Source of the DNA: Mangifera indica
Taxonomy: Eukaryota; Streptophyta; Magnoliopsida; Sapindales; Anacardiaceae
Assembly (NCBI RefSeq): GCF_011075055.1
Contig: NC_058149.1
Span: 12,840,449 to 12,904,448, forward strand
Direction of reading: 5' to 3'
DNA: 64,000 nucleotides
Below the pieces are notes generated by a model. That model was not told the origin of the DNA. It did no database searches and saw only the letters and a list, made by a program, of their open reading frames with translations. Shown here piece after piece: positions 11,431 through 25,200 of this stretch. The position numbers and the translations under genes are program-made. The stretch's first letter is position 1; the number at the start of each line of letters is the position of its first letter.

Positions 11431-12489
11431 ATAATTATTTTAAAATATTTTTATATTAATAAAACATAAAAATATTTTTATTATAAAAGATGATAAGCCA
11501 AAATTTTTTTAATAATTTTTTAATTAAATTATATTTTATATTATCTATGACATTAATGTTTTATTTTTAATAAATCATACAAAATAATATTAATATGAGT
11601 AATTTTTTAATATTTTGAATCTAATATCTTATAAAAATAGTTTGAATAAAAAAAATCAGAAATACAAAGAAGAGAGTATAAATTTGAAATATATATAATA
11701 ATATGAAATTTTTTATTTATTTGATATAATAATTTTAAATTAATTATTAAAATTAAAATTTATTTATTTAATGTGATCAGTTTAATCACAGAAAAATCAT
11801 GTGTTCAAATAAGAATTCCTGGAAAAAGGAAAAAAGAGAACTTTGCTTTTGGGTTTGATAGTCTTTTCACGGATATTAGGTCTGAGTGGTTTTAGATAAG
11901 CATGAAAACACAACAGTTGACAAGATGCTTGTCCAATATAATGCTATTGAGATTATACTTGTTGATAATCCTTACTATTTAGGTTGTTTGTCCTAATCAA
12001 AAAGAGTCACCGTGTTTTTGGGTGTGGTGTCTATCTAGGACATGACACCCAAAATCAAACAAATAAATTGGCATTGGCATTGGCATTGGCATGTAGTTTG
12101 ACTACGACGCTTTGAGTTTTGGTTGAACATTTGTTTTCCTGATCTTTCTAGGCCCATTCTGGCCTATTTAGTTTCATCCCTTGGGCTTCTCTTTCAGGCT
12201 TTTGGTGGAGATGTGACAAGACCAACCTGTGCAGTTTTGTGAACTTGGCTCAAGTGGGAAGCCTAAGACAAAGCAAGGTTATGTGGATTTAATGGACTCT
12301 GTTTCTCTGCTTCATGGGCTTCCCTTATCAAAGAAAATTGACTTTATTATTTTCTTTATCTTACGCCTTCTCTTCAGCACAACACAATTGGCTGTTTAGT
12401 TAGATAGTGAAAAGCTCTATGGTTTGTCAGGTTGATAAACGTTGAGATTGTCAAATTTTCTTTTTATCAGTTAATTATAGCTGGGTTTG

Positions 12490-14545
12490 GATCCTGTCTA
12501 TAATTTCTGAGGAGACTTCTGGCTATTCTCAGGATCCTGAAAAAACATATGCTTGTTCATCTGATGCTCCGCAGACCTTAGAAAATGATTCCTTAGAAAC
12601 AGATGAAGTTTTGCAGAATCCTGCTTCACAATGAGGTCAAAATATGTGCAGCAGATCGGATTATGGTTTACTAATGGAAAATCTTTACATTTTAGAGTCA
12701 ACAACTGGGAAGACTTGGAGCTCTCAAATTATTCCATACATGGCTGTTTAGGAGACCAGAAGCCTCAGGTATTTTTAATTTGTCCGATGCTCCTGCTGAG
12801 CGTATTGAAGAGCATACGCTGAATGGCACAGTGGAGAATCACAAGGGGAAGATCATTATTCACTCCAAAAGGAAGGAAAAGAGAAAATAAAGGATAGAAA
12901 GAGGATCAGGAAAGTCTAGTAAAACTTCCTCACTGTCAGTGCCTTCTTTGACAAAGGGAGAATCGAACTCTGTAAGTGGAAGATCAAAGATTGCTAGAAA
13001 TGCTAGGGGAATCAAAATTCCTGTATCCATTTTTCTTTGATTTGGAGATTGTTTTCTTAAACAATCATAATTTTTTTAATTAGAGCTGGACTTGCTTCAT
13101 ATGTTGTTTTGGTTCATTACTCTTTGCAGTGCACGCTTAGCAAGTCAATAAATAAAATACAGAAAGCTCGAAAAGGCTTGAACAGCAGCCATGGAAAATA
13201 TCCAGAAGACATTTAGATTGCCAGGTTCACAGGTCTTTCTTTGGCTGAAATCAGATCAGCTAGCAATGCTGCATGTTGTGGGGTCAAGCTGTAGACATGC
13301 TATTTCTCTCCTTTTGCCCATGCCGATGAATTTATCATCAGAATTTCTGGAGCTAATGTCTACTATGACGACAAAACATTTTGATTTTGGTAGAACATCA
13401 AGTTCATTGCATTTGTTTATATAAACAAAATAAAATCAATCAATCAATCAATGAATTTTAATTTCAGGATTTATGCATAGTGTAAAGACACCAAGATGAA
13501 TGAATAGTTTTTCGTATTGAAACCTCTCCGAATAACAATTTTGTATTGTTTTCAGAGAGGAGATTAATATATAATAGGATAATGGATCGTTCTAACAAAC
13601 TTTAAAGTCCACACTAATATTATCTATTCAAATCATAATTTTTAAAGTGATGTTTAGTTAATAGGAATAAAAAATTACTTCAATCATCTATATTTTATTA
13701 TTTATATATTTTTATTTAGTTTATCAATAATGAAATATTATAATAATTTTTTATTACCAACAGTGATGTAACATATAATATAAATAATAATTTTATTATT
13801 ATTTATATTTTAAGTATTAAAAAAATATCAAAAATAATATTGATTTTATTATAATTTTAATATTTTTTAATTTTGTAGGACAAAAATACACTAATTTTCA
13901 ATTAATATAATAAGTTTCATGAAAAATATTTTAGAATAACAATATCTAATGATATTTGAATAAAATAATATTTTATTACTTCTATTTAAAGATAATAATT
14001 ATTTATATTTATCAGTTTTTATTAAATTTTATCAAATATAGTAATAATTTATATCCGTAATTTTTTTGGTAATTTTTTTAATAAAATATTACTCAATTGA
14101 ATTTATCTTTATTAATCACTTAAATATATCTGTAAATTATTATTGAAGTATTTAATTAACCGATTTTGTTAAATACCCAATTATAATTAATGTTAGCGAC
14201 AATAACAATTTTTCTAACAGTTTAATCGGTCTTATTTCCAGAAAAAGCTTGGAGGATGGATCCTTTCTGCCTATCCCTTTCTTCCCTCTCTTTCAGGGAG
14301 GGGGATCCTTTACTCGAGTAACATGGGGATACGGATGAGGCCCGACTGCCCAACAGCACGGTGTTACTTATGCTAAATAACTCATGCAGGAATTTATGCC
14401 AGATTTGTCTATAAACTGTCCTGAAGAAATTGTGGCAAGGCAACGCATGAAGAAAGGCATTTGCAATCTTCTACAGAAGTTAGATTGAGGGAGACTAGTA
14501 TTGATGCTAAGATATGGGCTTAATTATATTGTATTGTAATAGCTT
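12490..14545 (+). pseudogene. plastid RNA polymerase sigma factor pseudogene (SIG3/SIGC-like)
   Basis: Fragments of a nuclear-encoded chloroplast sigma-70 factor occur in order. About 12.51-12.88 kb reads like the poorly conserved N-terminal part, interrupted by in-frame stops. At 12.99-13.02 kb comes ARNARGIKIP, the end of conserved region 2/3. After an intron-like gap with a normal TTTGCAG acceptor (13129), 13130-13290 gives NKIQKARKGLNSSHGKYPEDI, then a stop where glutamate is expected, then ARFTGLSLAEIRSAS. A shift of frame then gives VVGS. About 900 bases later, 14390-14515 gives SINCPEEIVARQRMKKG and GRLVLMLRYGL, the start of region 4, with a stop after LD. The core helices of region 2 and the C-terminal helix-turn-helix are missing. 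Stops, frameshifts and missing exons argue for a dead copy. The SIG3/SIGC assignment is from remembered family sequence; another plastid sigma factor is possible. Confidence 0.7.
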
Positions 14546-16225
14546 CATTTTTCTTGTATGACTGATTTCAGAGTACTTCATTACTTGTCCCGTATGGTTT
14601 TGTCTTCCTACAAGCTAGGTTAATTTGCCATTTCTTTTTTGGTGTTTATGTAGAGCAAGCAAAAGTAATCTGTTGAGTGTCAAAGCCGACTTTAATTTAA
14701 AAAAAAGAATTAAAATGTTTTGGGTTTGACCATTAGATAAAGATTTTAGATAGTGCCAGTCTTTCAAGACAACAGCGGATCATTATTTTCGTAATCCTGG
14801 ATGTCGTTTTTGAATTGTCCATGAACAAGAACGGTTCTTCTCTTTGTTCATAAACAAGAATTGTTCATATACACTGTAACCAAAACTTGGTACGAAACGA
14901 AATCGCCTCATCACTACCCAAAATAGCTTATGAGTCAACTTGCACTGGCTTCCTTTACCACCACAACAGGCCCCCGTTTTCCAAGAATTAAATTAAAATA
15001 CAAGAAATCTCATCTCATGCCTGGGGTAGGCAATGGTCCGAGTTAGTCGAATGCCTAGTTTCCATTTTCATTTTTGTTCTTATGGAATATATCTTTTCTT
15101 ATTTTTGTCACCATATAATCAGATTATATTTGTAATAATTCTAATGTTAAAGGATAATTTAATATTTATAAGTTTAAAAGATATAAAAATAGAAAGATGA
15201 ACTGAAATTTCACTTAAGTCAATCTATCCGTACGATAGAAAACTAATCATACGGAATATGATCACCCTTTTAAATTAATACATTAAATAAATAAAAAATT
15301 TAATTTTAAAATATTAAAAAAAAATTAAACATATATTCTAGTATATATAAAATCCTCGCTTTTCTCGGTAATAAAAAATTTTAGTCAAATAAAAAATAAC
15401 CAACTATGTTATTCATATCAAATCCCAAATGTAGTGGCCGAATTTATAATTATTAAATTAATAAAAAAAAATATCTTAATATACTGTCTGTAAACTTAAA
15501 CCTAAATTCTCTTTTCACCGTCAAGCCGACAACGGGAGGCAACCGTCCCATTTTAGTTCTTATAGAAAAATTTCCTTTTGGTTGAAAAGAGATGGGACCG
15601 CGTTTGGATTTGAAGGGAGGAATTGCTGTAGTTCCCTTTTCACCCGCCTCATTTCACAGACCAATCAGTTATCATCCAAAACTATCCGTAAACATTCTCC
15701 TTCCAATAATTTCTTAGTGGTGAAGAATCAAATGCCCACGCGCGTACTATTCACTTCACTCGCCGTACAACGTTGCGACTCGCGATTTATTATTAGTTAT
15801 TTCTCCTGGTCAGTGAGGTAGTGCGCACAACAAATCAAGAGCACTGAAGTCCAACGAACTTTAAAACGTTTCGTGATGTTATTGGCTCAAGATACCGAAA
15901 CTCAAAAAGAGAAATGAGCATCCATAAATCTAACCAATAGAATTTTAAGCTCACTGAATCTTAATACCGTGGATTATTTCTTTGCCCCGCACAATTAATA
16001 AAGCCTTCCTCGAATTCGAGCCGCAGTTCTCCTCTCTTCAAACTTTTTGTTGCAGAGAGACCATTCTAGGGCTTTTATCAGAATTATACAATTTCTCAGA
16101 TAATTTGTACACAAAGCAATTAATCTCTGATGGTGGTGGCAACTTTTATGTCCATATGCTTTCAATTCAATTTCACTTCAAATGAAATCCTAACCTTCAA
16201 TTCTAATGACTTCAACAGCAATTGA
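14546..16225. other. intergenic region upstream of the glycine-rich gene
   Basis: No conserved coding sequence was seen. The left half is AT-rich. The right part (about 15.5-16.2 kb) has more balanced composition and presumably holds the promoter and 5' UTR of the glycine-rich gene. Open frames at 15582-15821 and 15982-16185 have no family resemblance. Confidence 0.5.
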
Positions 16226-19200
16226 ATGGCTAGAATTCACTCTCGCCTCCACACTCTCAATTTTGCCGTATTTTGTCTCCTTCTGATCCTCGCCGTAAAC
16301 CCTAACTTTGTTTTGTCGTCTAGAAATGGCGATGATTTCTCGATAATCGATTCCGATACCAGTCTCTTCCACCAAGATTATTCTCCACCAGCCCCTCCTC
16401 CGCCGCCTCCTCACGCGCCGTCGGTGTCATGTACTGAGGATCTCGGTGGCATCGGCTCGCTTGATTCCACGTGCGAGATTGTCAGCAACTTGAACCTCAC
16501 TCGTGACGTGTACATTGCCGGGAGGGGCAATTTTGTAATCATACCGGTGTCAAGTTCCATTGCCCAATCGCTGGATGTTCCATAATCCTCAACATAAGCG
16601 GTAATTTCACGTTAGGCGAAGATTCTTCTATTGTGACCGGGGCTTTTCAACTCGTTGCTAAAAACGCAACGTGTTTAAACAACTCTGTTCTGAACACAAC
16701 TGGTTTGGGGGGAAATCCACCACCACAGACGAGCGGGACCCCCCAGGCGATTGAGGGGGGAGGTGGGGGACATGGAGGGAGAGGCGCGTGCTGCCTGGTG
16801 GACGATACAAAGTTGCCTGAGGACGTGTGGGGCGGAGATGCCTATTCGTGGTCGTCTTTGCAGAGTCCTGAAAGTTTTGGGAGTAAAGGAGGGACTACCA
16901 GCAAGGAGGTAGACTATGGTGGTGGTGGTGGTGGCAAGATAAAGTTGGAAATTGCCGAGGTTGTGGTGGTGGACGGAAGAATTTTGGCCGATGGAGGAGA
17001 TGCAGGGTACAAAGGTGGTGGTGGGTCTGGTGGCAGCATTTTTATTCAGGCTCAGAAAATGTAATTGTTCTATCTCTTACTTTCATGTCATTCGTGACTT
17101 TCTATTCATTTTCGTTTGATTATTTTTAATTAAAATTTAGGAAAACAAAACTTGAGATATGGTTTTGTTTGTAGCTTATCTATTTTTCAAAGATACGGAG
17201 AGGCTATAAAAATTTGAATCTAACCAATATGAGATAGTGGAGTATGGAAAACTATACTGTAGTAACTGAAATGACTGTTATCGTAGTTTGACTAGAACTT
17301 GAGTGTTGGGCATTTATTATCCTGATATATGCATATGTAAGCTAGTGGAGTTGACCAAGCTGGTTGGAAATGTGATCAGTAATCCTGTTTTCAATTTACT
17401 TTCTTTTGATCATATATGGAGAAACAAGATTACATCAGACTATCTAGCACATACTTGTGATCATTCAATGAGTCCAAGATCTAATTTATTGTTTATCAAA
17501 ATAAGAAATTGAGGTGGAAATGCAAATTCTATAGTTTTATTTAACATTTAACTTCTGGCTTCCAACTGTTAGATTGAAGAGAGAGAATGAATTGGTTTTG
17601 TTGATAAATGCCATTTGAAGCCAGAAAGTATTCTTTGGATGCTTACTAATTGGAGTTCAAGATATGGATGAAAAACATGGAATATTTCAATTTATTAGTC
17701 AATCTTGTTTTGGTAAACACTTAAAAAGTAACAATTGATAGGTTCCCATGCTTTTTTGTTATATTTACTGTGTCTCAGAGTTTTGTTCATTTTCTTTTTA
17801 TGTTGTCCATTGTCAAATCAAATACTAATCAATTCACTTCTTTTATCTCAATGCTGTTCAACTTGTTATATCAACTTTGTAAAAGATAATCATACATGTA
17901 CAAGAACTTTACCAGAATATCAGTGCATCATAAATAAGTGGACGGCATTTAAATGTATCTGGTTTAGAGGCATACTGATGTTTGCTCTAAGTGGTGTTAG
18001 TAGTTCCACCGTTCAGGCCTGTATTTTGCTTGTAAAGAAGTGAGACCCCTTATGTTTTTAGTAGTTGACATCCTTGTCATTAAGGTCTGGCCTATTTAAG
18101 GAAAAGTAACAACTCTAAATTATTCCAATTATTTTGTTCCTGTTCATATTTTCCATTTAGGTTATTAATTTAAGAACGGGAGATAGAAAATGGAATTACA
18201 TTTTGTGCAATTTTATTACCAGAATATCTTGACGACGATAATGAATGCAAAATTGAAGCACAGTTGTTATTGTATCTATGTGGTGGGGAAATAAAATGCA
18301 ATAACGAAGTGGAGCAGGAGACAACTTTTTACTGGGGAAAAGTGAGTTTGCTTTTATGCTGTGATCTCATTGATATAATCCTATTCAATAAGTCATAGTG
18401 ACTGTAGAATCTAGTAGTATTTTATAGTGATTAAGATTCAACTCTAAGACCTGCAATGACTTAAATATGTTATTTACTTTCTTATATTTTCTTGCCTTGT
18501 TAAGGATGAGATTTTAGCTTTCAAGGAAGGCTATGTTGTTTCTAATATGTAGAATGCTTAATTTGATTTTCAAAATTATATATCCTCATCTAAGTTTATA
18601 AACCTAAATGAGTCAATCCATGTGGCCTGGAACAAAACATGTATGAAATCAAAATTTAGAGTTCTATCTTGTAGAATTTGAATGTTCCTCTTTGGTGTTA
18701 ATTTCCTTGCTCAACTCTATAATTTTCAGATATTATGCTATTCTTCTAAGGCAACCAAATTGTGCATGAAAGGTGAACTAAAAATTTCCTCTTCTTTCTC
18801 AATCATTATGGAATCTTGATCAAAATAAAGTGATAAGTGAAGATGTGATTATTTGTTTGAGACTGCATAATGTGGACTGAGGTTACATATTTTTGTCACC
18901 GGTAACCACATTGATAATGGTTTTTTATGTACTAGGGTGTAAGATACATCTAAAGACTATTGATTTTATGCTTAATATATAGTGAGAAGCAATTGCCTTT
19001 CTTCTTCACATCAGTCACCTTAAGCAATATTTACTTATCACAAAAAACAGGGATTGATATTCTAATTATCTTTCTTTGAAGAGCAGGACAGGAAGTGGTG
19101 TGATTAGGGCCTGTGGTGGTAATGGCTTTGCGGGTGGTGGCGGTGGAAGAGTTTCAGTCAATATTTTCAGCAGACATGATGAACCCAAAATTTTTGTTCA

Positions 19201-22200
19201 TGGTGAGACTTGTAATTTCTATTGCTGTGGCTACTGTTGTTTTTCCTTCCTAATTAAATCGTAGTGAGAGTTTTTTGTCACCTGTAGTTTAGTTTCTGGT
19301 TATTATTGCCAATATCTCATTATCTAAGTATGATTATTATTTTTAATTAAAATTTTCAATTCTTATAAGAATTTTCTTTTTTGGTTATATCAATGTTGTT
19401 ACATTAAATATATGACAATGTTAACATTATTACAAAATTTTATTTTTTCAAAAGTTATTGCTAGACTTTTGCATGTTTCCCATGAAAGTTTGTGCTTTCA
19501 TCTTGTTGTCTTCTCCTTTTATTTGTATGTGGAGCACTTACATACCCTTTTATTTATTGACTACATTCTTGTTGCTTATAATTTTATATTAGGGCGCGAT
19601 CACTTTTGCTAGTTATCAGATGGTTGTGCGGCATTATCAGTGTTTTGCATTTGTTCTGTTTTAGTTGCCAGTTGCATAAATTTTGAGGTATACAAGCCTC
19701 TTACACTATCATTGTTGCAGGTGGAAGCAGTTTTGGCTGTCCAGAAAATGCAGGTGCTGCTGGGACTTTGTATGATGCTGTTCCTCGGACCCTTACTGTT
19801 AGCAATCACAATATGACAACAAATACAGAGACAATTCTTTTAGAGTTTCCTAACCAGCCTATGTGGACAAATGTTCATGTTCGAAATCATGCCAGGGCTA
19901 CTGTACCCTTGCTCTGGAGTCGTGTCCAGGTTTGTGAGATTTAATTCTTAATGTATGCTGACTACAACTTTTGCCATTGTTTGACTTGGCTTTTTTCTAG
20001 GTTTTGTTCCTCTCTTTCCATTTCCCTCTTTATAGGTTCTCTCTCTCTCTCTCTTTTTTGCTTTTTTTTTTGGGGGGGGTGGGTCTGTTTGCCTTCAGCA
20101 TCTGGGCCCACTCCCTCTACCCTTTTTGCTATTATAATTGATGTGATTTTGTGTGAGAAGTGTCTCATGAAGGAAATGAAGGGAGTATGAACCATCTGGC
20201 AGTTTCCTTTGGGTTGTTTAAATTTTCGGCATGTTGCACCAGATGAGGATCAATGATGCTCCTTTTCAAGTGTGATAATATGCTAATTTTTTACATAAAT
20301 TTTTGGGGTATTCATTTGAATTTCTTTTCATTTTGTTACATTATCATATTATGTACCTTATCTGCTCTTTGACCAGTTTTTATTATGAACTTTTATTGTA
20401 TAAGACTCAATATTTGCTACACCATCATGTTCTGTTGCTTCTATTTCTTGGTATTTTCAGTTGTCATATTTGTAGAGTTTTGGAGACAATGTATTAAATA
20501 CATTATTACCTTAATGAATCAGATTCCTCTGAATAATTTTTATATATCCTTTTCTACAGTTATATGTTTTGCATGAGGAATCTAATCTGGTCATCCATTT
20601 TGATGCTGTCTGTAGGTCCAAGGTCAGATAAGCCTTTTGTGTGGTGGAGTGTTAAGCTTTGGGCTATCTCATTATGCTTCGTCAGAGTTTGAAGTACTGG
20701 CTGAAGAGTTGTTAATGAGTGACTCTATAATCAAGGTGAGTGGCAACCGTGCATCTCATGGTGCTCTCCTGGTTTCATAATGTGAAAGATACTCCCAATA
20801 TCTTAGATATTGATCATTTGTTGCCAGATATTATTATGAAATGCCTGAACATCTAGATGCACTCATTTGGTTAGAACATTCTCTTCCCTCTTCAATGCCT
20901 GTGCATCTCCATGCTTGTTCTTAACTTGACTTCTTATATCTCTTCCTCTACATGTGTGTGTTTAGGATTGCATATGTGTATCTTTTGTCTATATTTTGAG
21001 AGCTTCTAATTTAATTTTGAATTTATTTCAATTTTCTTTTCTTTTTTGAATTTATATTGGCATTTCTTCGATCCCTAAACATTCTTGGTTGTTTATATTG
21101 ACAATTCTTAGTGGCATTTTCCCTATATTCTGTAAACCATTCTTGAATCATATTTTTCTATTTTCACAAGCATGGCTTCTTCTATGAATGCTGTTTTACC
21201 CTTTGGACTCAGCTGAAACAATCCAAACCAAATTCGTTGTTTCTGCATGCTTTTTATTTTTTTTGTTTGTGCTGCATTCAGAGTTTGCAAACTAGTTCTG
21301 CCTTGTGAGATGCTACTTTATGCACACACACACATACATGCACATGTAGTTCTTACTATGTTTTGGTTTACTGTATGACTATTGGGCTTGCTATACTTCA
21401 GGTTTATGGAGCTTTACGCATGTCAGTAAAAATATTCCTAATGTGGAATTCTACAATGCTTATAGATGGTGGTGGAGATGCAATGGTTGCAACTTCCTTG
21501 CTTGAGGCTAGTAACTTAATTGTTTTAAAGGTATATTATCTATCATGTAACCTTGTGCAACATTGGAAGCACTCACGTGTGACATGATATATATATTTTA
21601 TTTTTCCAAAACAGGAATCTTCTGTCATACATTCGAATGCTAATTTGGGAGTTCATGGACAAGGTTTATTAAATTTATCAGGACCAGGGGATTGTATTGA
21701 AGCACAGCGTCTGGTTCTATCATTATTCTATGGTATTCATGTAAGGAACTGTTCTTTAATTTATTCTAATTGACCAATTGTCCAAGGAACTTGGTGTGGT
21801 GGCTTGTAAACCTTTTTCGTTTTGTTGGCTGGATGAATATGAATATTTGATAGTATTGTTTTCCTGTGTTAGGTTCATGGATGGTTGGATGCATAATATT
21901 TCTAATATGCTTCTTTTTCGTTTGCTATTAATTAGCCTAATGTATGAGATATTAACTATACATTATGGTTATTCCTTAAATTTCAACCTTGCCTACTTTA
22001 CTATTCTCAACTGCCTTTTGGCTTTGTATAGTGATTTCTTATAGACCAATCTACATCGTGACCCAAGGCATTAGGTTTATTTATTTTATTTAAATTGTGT
22101 GTAGCATTGGGAACTGTTTATAACATTTTGTAATGCAATATATTTAGAATGGGAACAGTTCTTGCTGTGATATTTTATATTGTGGGAAATTAGCAGCAAT

Positions 22201-25200
22201 GTATTAAGTATTGCTGAGTTATCTGGTCTTGGGATGATATTTCTTTGTCCATTTTATATTTTTGGAGCTTTTTCTTAAAGCTTCCTTACCAATTCTGAGT
22301 TTTTGGAATCCCTTTTTAGGTTGATTTACTCCATAAAATTTGGCCATCTTTTGGTTAAATATGTGCCCTTGTACATGCTACAAAATGTGACTTTTGATTT
22401 GTTTGACTTGTTGCGCAGGTGCTATTGAAATGTTTGCCCTTTTAATTTTACTTTTTCTCTTCCCCTTAAGCATAACTTGTGCTTAGGTTGGGTGAAACAG
22501 AAGGTTTTGGAGCACCCTTTTTCTGTTTGGTTTATAAGTTGAAACTTTTTTACTCTCCCGTTGATCTACAATTATGTGGCTACAAAATAAACACATAATG
22601 AATTATGTGATTCTATATTAGAGCGATGGAAACAAAAGAAACAAAGAATATATTTTCCCCTGACTTCCACAAGTAATTATAACAGAATGTTTATTCATTG
22701 TATTTAGAAAGTTTATATTTCTTTCCATATATGGTCTTTTGTGAATTAATCATGTTTTGTGTGCAGGTTGGACCTGGATCTATTTTGCGGGGTCCCTTGC
22801 AGAATGCAACAACTGATGCTGTGTAAGCTTGGTGGTCGTTGATTTATTTATTTATTTTTGGTTTCAATTTCTTATTTGCATTCTGTTTATATTGAACCAG
22901 TTTTTTCTTTTGTTATCTGTAGCATGCCAAGGCTGTATTGTGAACTCCAAGATTGCCCTATTGAACTAATTCATCCACCTGAAGACTGCAATGTGAACTC
23001 ATCTCTGTCTTTTACTCTTCAGGTGTTCTTTAAATATATTTTGTGCAATTTAAAAAATATTGGAGATTTTTATTTTTTTTGCCATTTTATATGACAGTTG
23101 TGTCAGTTTGCTTTCAGATCTGTCGAGTTGAGGATATTAGTGTTGAAGGCCTTGTAGAAGGATCGGTTGTTCATTTCCACAGGACAAGAACAATATCTGT
23201 CCAGTCTTTAGGAAGTATAAGTGCATCTGGGATGGGTATGCTTTCTTTTTCTGACTCTTCTGTATATTTTTGTCGAGCCTTCTTGATGCTTTTATTTATT
23301 TATATAAAGTCCACAAATGGACTATTTACTGTTTTTTATTTTTGAAATATTGCATTTTAGTATAGAAACTAAGATGCAACCATTCCATATTCTTGTGATA
23401 TTGTTGCCTTACAGAGAGGGAAAGAGGCTGAAATTCTTCAGGGATGTATTGTTTTAGCTAATTTTTAAGTGGTTTTACTTGAAAGAATAATCAGTTTTCT
23501 ATTGAGAAAAATGAAGAAAACAGTAGCAAGTTGTGGGGGCAGAGTTCAGCTTTTTCTTCCTTTTAGCTTCAGTTGTTGAATTAGAAGATTCATCTTTTCT
23601 TTTTATTTAATTGGGAAGGGTTCTGTGTTCACTTTGTATAGTTTTTGTGCCTTTTTTTGTTGGGAGGAATGATAACTATCGCCAATTTTATAGAAAATGG
23701 TTCCCCTTGGTTTTTTGAACTCGTTGTGGAGTAGTCCACTAATGTTCTTTCTATGATTACATTTAATGAAGTTTGTATTTTCTTATATTTTTTGGTTGTG
23801 CAGGCTGCACAGGTGGTGTGGGTAGAGGTAATGTTCTGAGCAATGGTATTGGCAGTGGTGGTGGGCATGGTGGTAAAGGTGGCCCTGGATGCTTCAATGG
23901 TAGCTGCGTTGAAGGAGGTATTTCTTATGGAAATGTTGATTTACCCTGTGAACTTGGAAGTGGAAGTGGGAATGACAGCTCAGATGATTCTACTGCTGGT
24001 GGTGGTATCATAGGTATGTTTGTTGTTAATTCACTGAACAAATGTGCTTGGAATTCTCGTGAATATAAAGTTTAAGTCTCATTACCCTGTTGTGTTTTTA
24101 ACTGCTGAAAGAATTTTGCTGCCTATGCTGCTAGTGATTTGGCACTCTTAGATTGGCCCATGCTTTGCTCTATGTCTTTTCTTTTGCCTGGGGCTGGGAT
24201 AAAATGTTGATGTTCACATTGTGGTAAATTAACTTTTTATGTGGAGAATACTGGTTTGTTTGACTTGTTATACAGAATCTGAGCTGTTTGTTATAGTTTT
24301 CACCTCTATTTCTTTTCGCTTATTCTCAAATATTCTGTGTCTGAGCAGTAATGGGTTCGTCTGAGCATCCTTTGTCTAGTTTGTCCATAGAAGGCTCAGT
24401 TACAGCAGATGGAGAAACGTTTGGAGGATCTTTTTTTAAGCAAAATTATGCTGATAGAGCAAGTTCAAGCAGAGGTCCTGGTGGTGGTTCTGGTGGAACT
24501 GTACTTCTCTTTTTGCATACATTGAGCATTGGTGAGTCTGCTCTTCTTTCAAGTGTTGGTGGGTATGGCAGTTCCAAGTTTAGCGGAGGAGGAGGTGGCG
24601 GGAGGATTCACTTTCATTGGTCACACATACCAACAGGAGATGTTTACCAGCCCATAGCAAGTGTGAGAGGAAGCATCGACACTGGGTTTGTATTTAGCTA
24701 ATTTAGTCAAGTTATATATATTTCTGAAGATACTGGTTATACATTTTACGGCTTTAGTGAAAATTTTGAAACTTGATCATTCAATTATTTGGAGTTTCTT
24801 AAATCTTTAGTTGGTCATTTTTCCCCAATTCTTCTATTAGCATTTGCCTAAGGCTGTAGCTATACTTTCTACCGACATGACATTTTTTATTCCTCATTTA
24901 CCCTTTTGGAACTTTGCGAGAGGTGTCATAATGTAACTTAGGAGATCTATGTTCATGCATCAACTTTACTTTTCTTCCATCTAGTCACTGTGATAGAGGG
25001 GATAAAGAATAACAGATAACAGAGAAATAAGTCCAGATAGGGAGATTGAAAGAAATTAGATAGATAGAGAAGAATTAAGATAAGAATATTGAGAAACAAT
25101 GGATAGAGAATAGATGGATTAAGATAGATTTGGGAAACAGTAAGAAGGATAAAGAAACTAGAAGAATTAAAGGAGGAAGGAAGATAACTACCAAGCCTAA

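Larger units (their letters stand above)
7921..12470. other. intergenic spacer without recognisable genes
   Basis: The first few hundred bases are probably the 3' UTR of the zinc-finger gene. The remainder is AT-rich. At about 9420-9620 three imperfect copies of a unit containing GAAATCGGGTTTGAAAATG and a CATGCATG/CATACATGG word are interspersed. Two CACGTG boxes sit at 10827-10832 and 10945-10950. A palindromic MITE-like copy lies at about 11.24-11.43 kb, and four TTGGCA hexamers at 12068-12091. Open frames here are short and without family resemblance. Confidence 0.6.

Noticed and set aside
15582..15821. 79-codon + frame upstream of the glycine-rich gene
   Set aside because: No conserved motif; likely chance in the promoter region.
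23629..23868. Threonine-rich minus frame over exon 10 of the glycine-rich gene
   Set aside because: Antisense shadow of a Gly-rich coding exon.
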